Shown: piece after piece, positions 33,301 to 42,483 of the stretch | Layout of the letters: every line of letters begins with the position of its first letter | How positions within the stretch are numbered: the stretch's first letter is position 1 | NCBI GenBank assembly: GCA_951217055.1 | Contig: OX578281.1 | Coordinates: 9,454,447 to 9,518,446, forward strand | DNA length: 64,000 nt | Origin: Gerris lacustris | Taxonomy: Eukaryota > Arthropoda > Insecta > Hemiptera > Gerridae | Direction of reading: 5' to 3' | Made by a program: the position numbers and the translations under genes | The notes under the pieces: model-generated | Database searches by the model: none | Told to the model about the DNA's origin: nothing | What the model saw: the letters and a program-made list of their open reading frames with translations, nothing else

Positions 33301-33926
33301 AAATTCTAAAAGCCTGACACCCCTCTCATTTCTGCAGCCGATACCGAATTTACCTATTGCATTAAAGTTGACGTCTTTTCCTATTTTAGCATTAAAATCA
33401 CCTATAATATAGGTGTACCTGCACGGATCTTCATCTACGGCAGCCTGAAGTGAGGCATAAAAGTTTTCTATGATGTCATCTTCTGCGTCTATAGTAGGAG
33501 CGTAACCCTGTATTATTTGCATCCGTCCTCCACCTTGTTCTTTTCCCAGTTTCCATATAAGTTTAGAGACTCTATGTGAATATGGCTTGTAGCAAGTTAT
33601 GTTTTTAGCTGTTTTTCGATTCACTAGGAAACCAGTGCCACCCGTATGGCCCTGTCCGTTCACATAGAGTTCTATTTGATTTTGCAATGATATTACTTTT
33701 TCCCCGTCTCTTCTCGTTTCACTGAGGCCGATAACATCCCATTCAATGCTATCAACTTCCTCAAGAAGTTCTTTTAATTTTTGGTCACTTCTTAAAGTTC
33801 TGCAGTTATATGTATATATTATTATTCTCTTTTGATGTTTTTCTTTTGATAGATCATTCAATTTTTCAATTTTGTTTTTATACTTAACATTATTAATATT
33901 ATTCGGTTGATATTTATTTATTTATT
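30382..33926 (-). mobile_element. Full-length RTE-clade LINE with 15-bp target-site duplication
   Basis: TAGTTAATTGTAATA occurs at 30367-30381 and exactly again at 33927-33941, with differing bases just outside, so these are the target-site duplication. Between them is a minus-strand element of about 3.5 kb: a 5' leader of about 65 bp, one long ORF (33861-31015), and a 3' region of about 630 bp. It ends in an ATT-type microsatellite tail (ATAATAATAATACC on the plus strand), not poly(A). A short microsatellite 3' tail and a single long ORF suit the RTE clade. The intact ORF and perfect duplication point to a recent, possibly active copy. Confidence 0.9.
31015..33861 (-). CDS. RTE-clade LINE ORF: apurinic-like endonuclease plus reverse transcriptase
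   Basis: This 948-residue protein would nick target DNA and copy its own RNA at the nick (target-primed reverse transcription). Residues about 10-255 are the endonuclease: TYNCRTL (17-23), GLSETR (45-50), GDFNAKIG (154-161) and SDHRAL (245-250), which hold the catalytic Asn, Glu, Asp/Asn and His positions. A basic lysine-rich linker follows (about 318-375). The reverse transcriptase spans about 460-760: KNGKAAGVD (465-473), VDFKKAFDS (596-604), GTRQGDVLS (652-660) and catalytic FADD (694-697). The C-terminal domain has KWNWAGHIVR (873-882) and KRGRPRLAW (903-911), typical of RTE elements. There is no frameshift or internal stop. The start at 33861 is the first ATG in frame. The length fits an RTE ORF. 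Small frames on the plus strand here are shadows. Confidence 0.95.
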   Translation of the reverse strand: MNDLSKEKHQKRIIIYTYNCRTLRSDQKLKELLEEVDSIEWDVIGLSETRRDGEKVISLQNQIELYVNGQGHTGGTGFLVNRKTAKNITCYKPYSHRVSKLIWKLGKEQGGGRMQIIQGYAPTIDAEDDIIENFYASLQAAVDEDPCRYTYIIGDFNAKIGKDVNFNAIGKFGIGCRNERGVRLLEFVEGNSMFIMNSFFKKPPGKKWTWASPDKLTFNEIDYVITNKISSVVDVETDDRLDIDSDHRALKATLDIKKVKIKRTPKNNINRINYIDTDQYEDILKKEINHFELIEDIDKSQEVLISAIKSTNNKLSIKNKKENKGIPKQIKKLLEKRRREKKKGLNREEISKISKSIREKLKEWSKEKKIKELALVIEKGGSIKNYWKSQAIGKGKIFGMKDKDGNMKRENNEIIDIIMEYYGSLYESEKVRENQDKAKETVTHCRDKAPAITNEEVERAIHGMKNGKAAGVDRIFVEELKAGGPTMVSAIKHIANLCLEQQKVPQDWLIAQLVLIFKKGDRLNIENYRPISLLSVSYKIFMKIIAKRIENLVESDIDSSQTGFRKNMSTLDHVFVVKQMIRRCHEYNFPLVLIFVDFKKAFDSIYRHEILNAVMETTADKEIIEIIKYIYYGAKLEISHDQTCRTININRGTRQGDVLSSKVFICVLERVFNMLEWENRGIKVNGRWLNSLKFADDVVLIYKDVNEAKEMMENLIDKAKHIGLEINKNKTKAMNVNINNSENIQILGDSIECVNEYIYLGSLISNKIDGQDREISRRVTLGWVSFNKYRHLFKSDVGMDLKKKLWTSCVLPVITYGCETWQLTESALNRLRTTQRAMERSMLRITRRDRKRNEWIRNKTQLEDIGKIVVERKWNWAGHIVRTLDNRWTKELIDWYPRDKTRKRGRPRLAWDEEMKKTCGGACWQRVALQRPEWKRMKSIYSSEWLTK

Positions 33927-33944
33927 TAGTTAATTGTAATACTG

Positions 33945-34590
33945 GATGTATAAATAACAGAGGTCTTTCAGTAAGGTCATAAGGTCATTTTAAAGTAAGG
34001 ATGCTTTGTAAGCGGATAGGGATGACCTAGGAGGTGAGGTCCTTTCACTAAAACACTGCAAGACTGTGCAAAGTGGCCGTGACATTCGGGCACAGGAAGC
34101 GTGAAAGGTTAGGGAACTGACCCGACACCGCGGGAGATCATCACGAATATAACGAGTCGATTCGAATTACTAAGTAACGTCTTCTAAGCCCGTCTTTCAA
34201 ACGGGCTTAATAAAGAAAAATATTAGATGAAGACCGTAAGAGTTATTATAATACGCTATTTAGAATGGAAGATATTCGTTGTCGAGGTCTCTTCATGAAG
34301 ACAGCCTTCATGATATATTTATATAACAAAAAAAGATTCAACAACTGATATTTATGTCTTTATAATCTTCTTTTCATAAAAAAAAGTGATGACTATAATT
34401 ATTTGTTTCCATATCTTCAGCTTCCCAAGGTTTTTTTTAAAAGAATAGTCGTAAATTTATCTAATTTATTAATATACATTTGTTTAAAAAATGTTTTTAA
34501 GGTGTGTTCTTTGAGAATTTATTAACTGTGTGTAATGAGGAGTAACTGTTATTATACTATTTCTTAATCCCAAAGCTTCAAACGTTTTTA
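33945..34590. other. Unassigned sequence 5' of the RTE LINE
   Basis: This includes a GC-richer stretch at 34010-34160 and the small hairpin AAGCCCGT/ACGGGCTT at 34178-34208. No gene or known repeat is visible. Confidence 0.3.
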
Positions 34591-34593
34591 GGG

Positions 34594-34680
34594 TCCGTAG
34601 GTAAAAATAAGGACCCGCATAAATTCTGAACTTGTCTGTCTGTCTGAATATCTGTCTGTCTGTAATGTAACTGCTCTCTG
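34594..34680 (+). repeat. Family M terminal-hairpin fragment
   Basis: GGTCCGTAGGTAAAAATAAG followed by GACCC, then a run of CTGTCTGTCTG, matches the terminal hairpin of the elements at 42484-44737 (GGGTCCGTAGGCAAAGCC). Confidence 0.5.
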
Positions 34681-34689
34681 TAAAACCAC

Positions 34690-35067
34690 GTTTACACGAT
34701 CCAAGTATACTTGGACCAAGTCAGTTTTGACTCTACTTTGACGCTACTTGGATCGTGTAAACAGGGTATCCAACTCAACTTGGACATCCTAGTTGAGTTG
34801 GATGGGCTCCATCAAAGTAGACTTTCATAAAAACAAAAATGGCGCCCACCTGACAAATTTATTATGAGACCGAGCTGTCAAAATATGACAGACGTGAGGT
34901 TGAGCTGGGTTTTGTTTACAAGAAGGTGATACATCACCACTGTTTTAAAACTTAATCAAAGTTCCACTACTTTGTCTTGTAAACCTTACTTAAAAGTTCC
35001 ACAAACTCTTGGACCAAGTGGATTTGATCAAAGTGACTTGGACCAAGTATACTTGGATCGTGTAAAC
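34690..35067. mobile_element. MITE with perfect 32-bp terminal inverted repeats
   Basis: GTTTACACGATCCAAGTATA followed by CTTGGACCAAGT is exactly inverted at the right end (35036-35067). CCAAGTATACTTGG within it is itself palindromic. The left side repeats the end in shortened form (CTACTTGGATCGTGTAAAC at 34742-34760). It is noncoding; no clear target-site duplication. Confidence 0.75.
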
Positions 35068-35254
35068 CTAGCGATATGCCTATATGCCTATAAATATTTT
35101 TGTAATAAAGATAATCTTACTATAACCTCATCCATTTTTAGTCTGATAACTAAAGTTCAATTAAGCCCACTGTCAAATACATTGAGGTTAAAACATTTTT
35201 GCAGGAAGCGATTTTGTAAAAAAATGTTTCAACGTTCCCGGTCTCCCCTATATG

Positions 35255-35350
35255 ATCTTCAGTGTGTTAGCATAGATAGTGAAAGACTACTTTAGTCAGT
35301 ATATCACAGAACAGTAGTCTTTCACTCACTATGGTAACACTTACACTGAA
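35255..35350. repeat. Short foldback repeat
   Basis: CTTCAGTGTGTTAGCATAGA then TAGTGAAAGACTAC pairs with GTAGTCTTTCACTCACTATG then GTAACACTTACACTGAAG. The right side continues GATGATATAAATGTCGAAAC. Confidence 0.6.
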
Positions 35351-35399
35351 GATGATATAAATGTCGAAACGCGTATGTTTATTAATATAAAATTGTGGC

Positions 35400-36624
35400 G
35401 ACAATCACGTTGTGATACTTTTTGTGTAATAATTATGAAGTAGTACCACAAAATCTTAGTTAAAACAACCAATCACATATCAATGAACAAATTACAATTA
35501 TATACATATATTTGATTAGCATTCATGGACTATGTAACTAAAATAACAAATAAGTAAATATTTTGTAGCATATTACATTTAATACTGATGATATATAATT
35601 ATCTATTTTAATAAAAAACCCAATTATTAATAATTAACCTATATTAATAAAGGTAATAATATAGATTATAAATTAAAGGTAATAATTATTTCCTTTTTCT
35701 TTAATAACTTAAATGAATTAATAGACAATTAATAATTAAAATTTCAAATATAATAAACCATTAATTATGAATCAGTGCCACCAAGCTATTAAATCAACCA
35801 AAACCTATTAACCCCTTATACTTACAAATATAATAAAAATATATATATAATAGTTATTATATTTTATTTATTTCTTAATTTAATAACTTAAACACGATTT
35901 GAAGTTTTTATAATGAAAAATATTTTATAGGCTTTTAAAAATCAAGTCTGAAATTTACGAACTAATTTAAAGATTCCGTTTCTAATCTACACCTCTGACC
36001 TCCCACGTAATTATAAAAACAAGTTTTTTTTTCTTTTAAAGTTCTTTTAATTCTGTGCTAATCGTAAATTTGCGATAAAACGCACAAACTAGATTATAAA
36101 CGTGATGTATATGAATATATATATATATAACTTTAAAACTAAATAAAATAGTTTTTCATATATTTTTTACTCAAGTAAAGTTCAACGTAAAGCCTGTGCT
36201 AAATATAAATACCAATTAAATTCTTATATAAATTGAAATTTTGATAATATGAAGCAAAAGCGTGTCCATAGTTCTTTAAAAAAATAAAAATAATTTTTCA
36301 AATTTGGTTTTTTTAATTTTTTTTCTAACTCTATTTTACAATACTCGTGCGTGATTTATAGTTCATTTTATACTACAATATTTCCTGATAAATGAAGTTT
36401 AAAAAACAAAACAGTTTCAAGGGTTTTTGAATCTTAGAAAGGATATCGTTAGATGTTTAATCTGCAACTGAAATTTTCGGAAAATATACTAAAAACATCC
36501 AACAGCACTAGAGACTATCACATAACATTCGTTAGTTCAATTTTCATTTGAAAAACATCTTTTATGTTCACCCTTTCACCAGTACCACAGCCCACAGCTC
36601 TATTAGTTTCCCGAAAAATTATAA
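35400..36624. other. Unassigned, very AT-rich DNA
   Basis: No gene or bounded repeat; (AT)-type microsatellite at 36116-36129. Confidence 0.3.
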
Positions 36625-37375
36625 AATTGGTCCTAGAGAACTAAGACTTCAAAATTACTTAGCCCAGTGTATTCTATTTACATAATTAGTTTTCGTGTTA
36701 TGTAGGTACATTTAATTATTATTGAATATTTTATCAAAATGTATCATAAAATTAACTTCTCCTCGGCGGGGAATCGAACGCGGCTGTTTCCGTCAGCATT
36801 CGAAGCTATCGTTAGATTCTATTATTATTATTTTTTTTTTTTTGGTTTGTAGTTTTACGTTTAACAGCTTTATTAGGTTATTACAGGACAGGGGTTATCC
36901 GGCCACTTTACTCTCTAATCGATGAGATCATCAGTGTGAAACATGTCTCACCCCGCTGGGATTCGAACTCACAGCCAACCCCTTAGACCTTGGTTTCAGA
37001 GTCGAGTGCGCTAACCCCTCGGCTACACCGGCCCGTCATTATTATTAAATGGATTAAATTTTAGCATTTATTTAATCAGAATCGTCAAAACCGTTTTCGA
37101 GAAATATTTACTTTTCACGTTTTTCCAGAGTTTTTGGGGGTAGCACCCCCAAACTTGGAGATAAAATTGATTTCTCGATTTAACCTCGGGGTATGATTTT
37201 TCTGAACATGTATACAAACAATTTCGTCAACATCAGACACAGACGGCAGACAGAAATTTTTTTAGCAACTATTTTTTTAGATTCAGGGTACCTCAAAACG
37301 TGAAAATCCATCAAAATCTCAAAATCGAATTTTCGCGCCATTACTATTCTTTCTCTTTAATTAAGAAAGTAAAAA
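36625..37375 (+). repeat. Family A copy 5, split by a SINE
   Basis: TTACTTAGCCCAGTGTATTC, the decayed B-box inverse GGGGAATCGAACGCGGC, and GGTAGCACCCCCAAACTTGG through AATTAAGAAAGTAAAA follow family A order. A SINE at 36831-37037 separates GTTAGATTCT from AATGGATTAAATTTTAG. Confidence 0.7.
36831..37037 (-). mobile_element. tRNA-derived SINE with 10-bp target-site duplication
   Basis: ATTATTATTA flanks both sides (36821-36830 and 37038-37047). On the minus strand the head reads GGCCGGTGTAGCCGAGGGGT then TAGCGCACTCGACTCTGAAA. It has an A box (TAGCCGAGGGG), a long variable region, and a B box (GAGTTCGAATCCC), followed by a non-tRNA body and an A tail of about 14 bases. Class II features suggest a tRNA-Ser or tRNA-Leu ancestor. 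It would be transcribed by Pol III and mobilised by a LINE's machinery. It sits inside an older family A copy. Confidence 0.8.
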
Positions 37376-37391
37376 ATCCAACGACCTAGTA

Positions 37392-37952
37392 GTCAGGGTG
37401 CCAATAGGCAAAATAGTCAATTATACATACTCTTTCCAAACCTTTTTGTATGGCTTATTTAGGCCAACACCTTTTTCCTCTGTGACTTTTTTTGGTTTTG
37501 GGGCGTTTTTCATTATTTGGGCCCTAAAACTTTGACGCCTCTGACTGGAAAATCGAAAAAAGTTCTGCGTCAGACAATATTAAAATGTTGAGTTATAGGG
37601 TTCAAATAATGTATCTTGAGAAAATCAGCTGGTTATTAATCATTAATTAATAATAAATTAATATTAATTACTATTAATTATTATTAAATAATATTAATTA
37701 TTATCCAGCTAATTTTCTCAAGATACATTGTTTGAACCATATAACTCAATAATTTAATATTGTCTGACGCAGAACTTTTTTCGATTTTCCAGTCTGAGGC
37801 GTCAAAGTTTTAGGGGCCAAATAAATGAAAAACGCCCCAAAACCAAAAAAAGTCACAAAGGAAAAAGGTGTCAGACTTGGCCTAAATAAGCCATACAAAA
37901 AGGTTTGGAAAGAGTATGTATAATTGACTTTTTTGCCTATGGGCACCCTGAC
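37392..37952. mobile_element. Palindromic MITE, arms of about 240 bp
   Basis: GTCAGGGTGCCAATAGGCAA at the left is inverted at the right (GCCTATGGGCACCCTGAC). The arms are nearly identical up to an AT-only centre at about 37634-37707. It is noncoding; the 66-codon frame is an arm translation. Confidence 0.75.
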
Positions 37953-38790
37953 AATCGACTTTGATCACAATAAACGGAAAATTTTTTAATGCATTGGTAT
38001 TGGGAGGGCCCGTTCCAAGCAATTTTGATCACACTTAGCTGTCAATAACATTAACCGTAATTACAATTACATTAAGAGACATTTTGAATCGTGCGTTCAT
38101 TATTTGAATTGGTCTAAATAGTTTAAGAGCCTATTGGACATTTTTCCATTAAGATTATTATAGTTAAGACCTTAATAATTTGTGAGCACAAAAATAGTCT
38201 AAAAGTCAAATATATACCACGCTTTAAAGATACTAAACTAATCCTAGATTTAAAGAGATCCTAAAATGAATTGTATTATTAACACTTCAAAATAGGTTAA
38301 TTTAGTTAACAAATTTCATTAGATTAAAAAAATACAATAATTTAATTCGTCAGAGATCACTCTGTTATGGCGACTGGCATGTTTAATCTACGATATTTAA
38401 ATTACAAGTTAATTTACAAATAATATTCTCTATCTATAATCTTCTTATAAAAAAAACAAACTAATAATTCAGAAGTGAAATTTAAATTAACTTTGACCTT
38501 AGATCAGAATCGTGATCATCCTCTTTCCCGCTATTTATAAATGGAAGCTTTTTTTCGAAATATACCGGAAAGTAAAAATAGCTTCAGGATTCAAGAGAGG
38601 ATGCTTTAAGCTTCATGCCTCATCAATAAAGTACGTGAACAATCAATTAGAAAAGATAATTTATTAAATTTTTCTACCTTAAGTATACAGCCTTAACATC
38701 CCTATATTTTAAATAATTTGGCGGATAAAAGAATCAATTAGTTTATAATAACATCACAATAGAAAAATATGTCCTACGACCTTTTCACTT
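37953..38790. other. Unassigned AT-rich DNA
   Basis: I see no supported gene or repeat boundary. Confidence 0.3.
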
Positions 38791-38794
38791 TCTC

Positions 38795-39945
38795 AATTTT
38801 TCCTATAAAAGCAGGTGTACCCCCAAGGAAGCATCCTATAGGTCCAATCCTGTATACCATTTACCTCCGACAGCCCTGAACGTCCTGCCACCACTTTAGC
38901 TTCCTTTGCAGACGATAAATGTATTTTATCATCTAAAGGCGCGTCCACACTATGCCGATCGGCATTCCTTCGGCTTGAGCATCGGCAAAGTCGAATTAGT
39001 GAGGACGTGCCGGTCAGCTTTGCCGACGTGCCGAAAGCCGAACCGAATCTGCTCGGTCCCGATCAAAGAAAGCCGAACCGGACCGAAGTTTGTAGTGTAG
39101 ACGTGCCGATCGGCCTCAGTCGACAGATAGTTTTCATATAGTGAGGTTCACAGACTATTTTGTACTACCGTGCGCGTTCGGGGGTACTCGTGAGATGGTT
39201 CACCACCGATGGGACGTCATGGGGACGTCATGCCGACCCAAACGTGCCGATTCAGCAGTCTCATTCGACATAGTGTGGACGCGCCTTAAAATATCACCTA
39301 TAATAGGATCTGAACAAGTTCAGGAAAACCTCTTACTTCTGGAAACTTGACTCAAGAATGTGGAGAATCAAAATTAATGAAAACAAAAGTGTCCATGTAA
39401 CGTTTAGTTTGAGACATGGCATATGTGAACTAGTAACCCTAAACCAAATCCTATCCCTCACTCTGGTTCCATCCGCTACCTTGGTTTACACCTGGACCAG
39501 CGTTTGACCTGGGCACACCACACAAACCTTAAACGACAAAGACTGCAGCAGACGCTACAAACTTTTACACAGACTTCTACACCATACATCTAAACTCAGC
39601 ACACATAACAAATTACTAATTTATAACACAATAATTAAGCCCATATGGTCATACGGTATTGAACTTTGGGTTGCACCAAGCGTTCTAACTGCGATCGTAT
39701 CCAGTCCCTACAGTCCAAAATCCTAAGAAGAATAGTCCACGCTCCTTTCTATGTTTCTAACTTCACCCTTCACAACAACCTTAAAGTCCCCTTCGTCCAT
39801 GACCTAGCCATATCCCGATACAATTCCTTCCATGGCTCCATATCCCAACATCCCAATCCTTGAATTCATAACCTGCCATTACCATTCATCATTCATTCCT
39901 GAACTTCCTCCTCGACGTCTATAAAAAGGCAGTGGCCACGTGATT
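38795..39945 (+). pseudogene. Jockey-like LINE reverse-transcriptase pseudogene, split by a MITE
   Basis: Across frameshifts the plus strand shows reverse-transcriptase landmarks in order: a GVPQGS-like block (38813-38840), GPILYTIY (38851-38874), and SFADDKCILSS (38900-38937). After the inserted MITE (38938-39285) come RYLGLHLDQRLTW (39478-39516), and QSKILRRIVHAPFYVSN, which leads to LHNNLKVPFVHD (39711-39806). These are typical of Jockey-clade ORF2 C-terminal halves. The endonuclease and N-terminal reverse-transcriptase regions are missing. Several stops and indels are present. It is inactive. Confidence 0.75.
38938..39285. mobile_element. PIF/Harbinger-like MITE inserted in the LINE pseudogene
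   Basis: Ends AGGCGCGTCCACACTATG and its inverse CATAGTGTGGACGCGCCT are flanked by TAA on both sides, counting the terminal A/T as part of the element. A 3-bp TWA duplication fits PIF/Harbinger. The inside is GC-rich with repeats of GTGCCGATCGGC and GCCGAACCG, and stands out from the AT-rich host DNA. No transposase is present. Confidence 0.65.
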
Positions 39946-39949
39946 TCTT

Positions 39950-40686
<737 letters not shown>

Positions 40687-40689
40687 AAG

Positions 40690-41220
40690 GACCAAAAATC
40701 AAATAAAGAAATCAATTATATTAATGTCTTTCAAATGTGAAATTCGATAACTCAGAGGATATAAGGCACTTTGTTTTCGAAAGGCAACATTATCAGATCT
40801 TTTTTTTCGTTCTGACTTTGACTGTTACCTAAACTAGATATGTTTCGACCTTTGATTCAAGATGAACTGCCATTATATTCATTTTGCCTTCTCTTCTAGT
40901 AATTCATTCTCTTGAAATGTTTGGTCGTAGGTAGAGTTAGTCTCGCAATCTAGGAGAATAATCATTTTGGAGTTAACTACAATATAAATTAACTTTACAA
41001 ATAAGTTTATTAATACTCAAGATAATGATTAAAAAATGTAAAAAAATGTAACCCCCATATTTTATTTTCTTTTATCAATCAATTATTTTGTAAGCAAATA
41101 TATAAGTATAAGTCCAAATTAGAAAATCGTATAAGAATATTGTTGGAAAAAGGAGCAGAATATACCGTTTAAAATAAAATAAACAAGGCATTATTTACAA
41201 AAAAAAAAGATAAATAATTA
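40690..41220. other. Unassigned AT-rich DNA
   Basis: I see no gene or bounded repeat. Confidence 0.3.
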
Positions 41221-41222
41221 CA

Positions 41223-41572
41223 AGATAAAAAGAACTTTTTATATACTACGTTTTTAAATTTTCTGTCATAAATCATAAATTTAAAACCCGTCAAAATGAA
41301 GATCGTAAATATGGGATACGTCAAAACAAATAAAAAAAACTTGCGGATTTTTTCCGAACTAACTTTCCATACTGCAAAATTTGCTAAGAACGAATTAAAT
41401 TCTGCTGAAAGATGGCTAAACGTATTAAAATAATGCATTGTCATCGTGTTCTGAGCTATTCTAAAAGTTTCAAATGTCTAGCTACTCGGGAAGTTAGTTA
41501 AAAATCGATTGCAAGATTTGTACTGGACAAACAAACAAACAAGAAAGCAAGCTAATAAAAACGTAGTAAAAA
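41223..41572 (+). repeat. Family D copy 3, internally deleted
   Basis: GATAAAAAGAACTTTTTATA then ACTACGTTTTTAAATTTTCT, followed by ATGAAGATCGTAAATATGGG and GCAAGCTAATAAAAACGTAG, then A5. It lacks the middle of copies 1 and 2 (the GTTGGGGAGATCC part). It is about 350 bp. Confidence 0.65.
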
Positions 41573-41698
41573 TCGAACACCATTTCATATACATAATGTA
41601 TTGTCCTCTGATATCTAATTTCATTGATTTATTTTTAAACATTTTTTAAAAAGTGTTCGACAGGGTGATTATTAATAATTTTCAGCTTAAACAGATTT

Positions 41699-41945
41699 GA
41701 TTTTACTTTCTCATATATCAGGTATGTAGTTTATATAAAGAGAAAGTATTGTGATAAGTCCAAAAATTGATTATGGTGGATTTGCACGTTTTGAGATTGC
41801 CTGAATAAAAAAAGATGGTTTTTAAAAAGTCAATCTGAGTTCTATATTTGTAGACGCGTGGACCCTAAAAAACTTGGGCCGAATTTAACGAAATTTGGCA
41901 TACAGGTTCAGAAAAACCATACCCTGATGCGAAATCTGTCTGTCG
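41699..41945 (-). repeat. Family A copy 7, diverged fragment
   Basis: TTTTACTTTCTCATATATCA, AGAGAAAGTATTGTGATAAG, GGCCGAATTTAACGAAATTT and CATACCCTGATGCGAAATCT follow the inverse family A order with many substitutions. Confidence 0.6.
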
Positions 41946-42264
41946 GTCTGCCGCTCAATTTTTGCGATCCAATATATCTTAAAAACTACTCGTCCGTTTT
42001 TAATGAAAGTTTTATGGTAGGTCACAAGAAGCTTATTGTTGGTCCCATATACGTTTCAACTTTCTGCAGTTATTTGTTTCTCTTCCACATGTGCACAAAC
42101 ATACATTTATTTACACCTATAGCTTTAAAAGTACAATTCTGATTTGAATGAAACTTTTTATAGTTTATCGAAAGTAACCCGCAGATAGCCCAAGATTAAT
42201 TTGAAACGCCTGCGTCCCTTTAACTTTTGCTAAATTGATACTTCAATTTTTTAAGGTTTTGGTA

Positions 42265-42482
42265 GTTCTCATACTACGGAAAGTTTAATTTTTAATTTAA
42301 ATCAAATTATAATTATAATTAACTACGGGAAACAGAAATAGAAAAATACACTCCAGCGCCGGGATTTGAACTACGGGTCTCCTGTATTTCCAGTTCAGAT
42401 GCTCTTACCAACCATACAGGAGACCCGTGGTTCAAATCCCGGCGCTGGAGTGTATTTTTCTCTGTCTGTTTCCTGTAGTTAA
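42265..42482. mobile_element. Family T copy 2: hairpin with tRNA-like arms
   Basis: Arms 42321-42386 and 42415-42480 are inverted, with CAGCGCCGGGATTTGAACTA at the left and CGTGGTTCAAATCCCGGCGC at the right. The left arm extends inward through GGTTGGTAAGAGC and CTGAACTGGAAATACAG on the minus strand, giving most of a tRNA cloverleaf. The right arm has only the 3' half. An AT-rich tail with TACGGAAAGTTTAATTTTTA at 42274-42293 matches that of copy 1 (676-715). Confidence 0.65.
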
Positions 42483-42483
42483 T

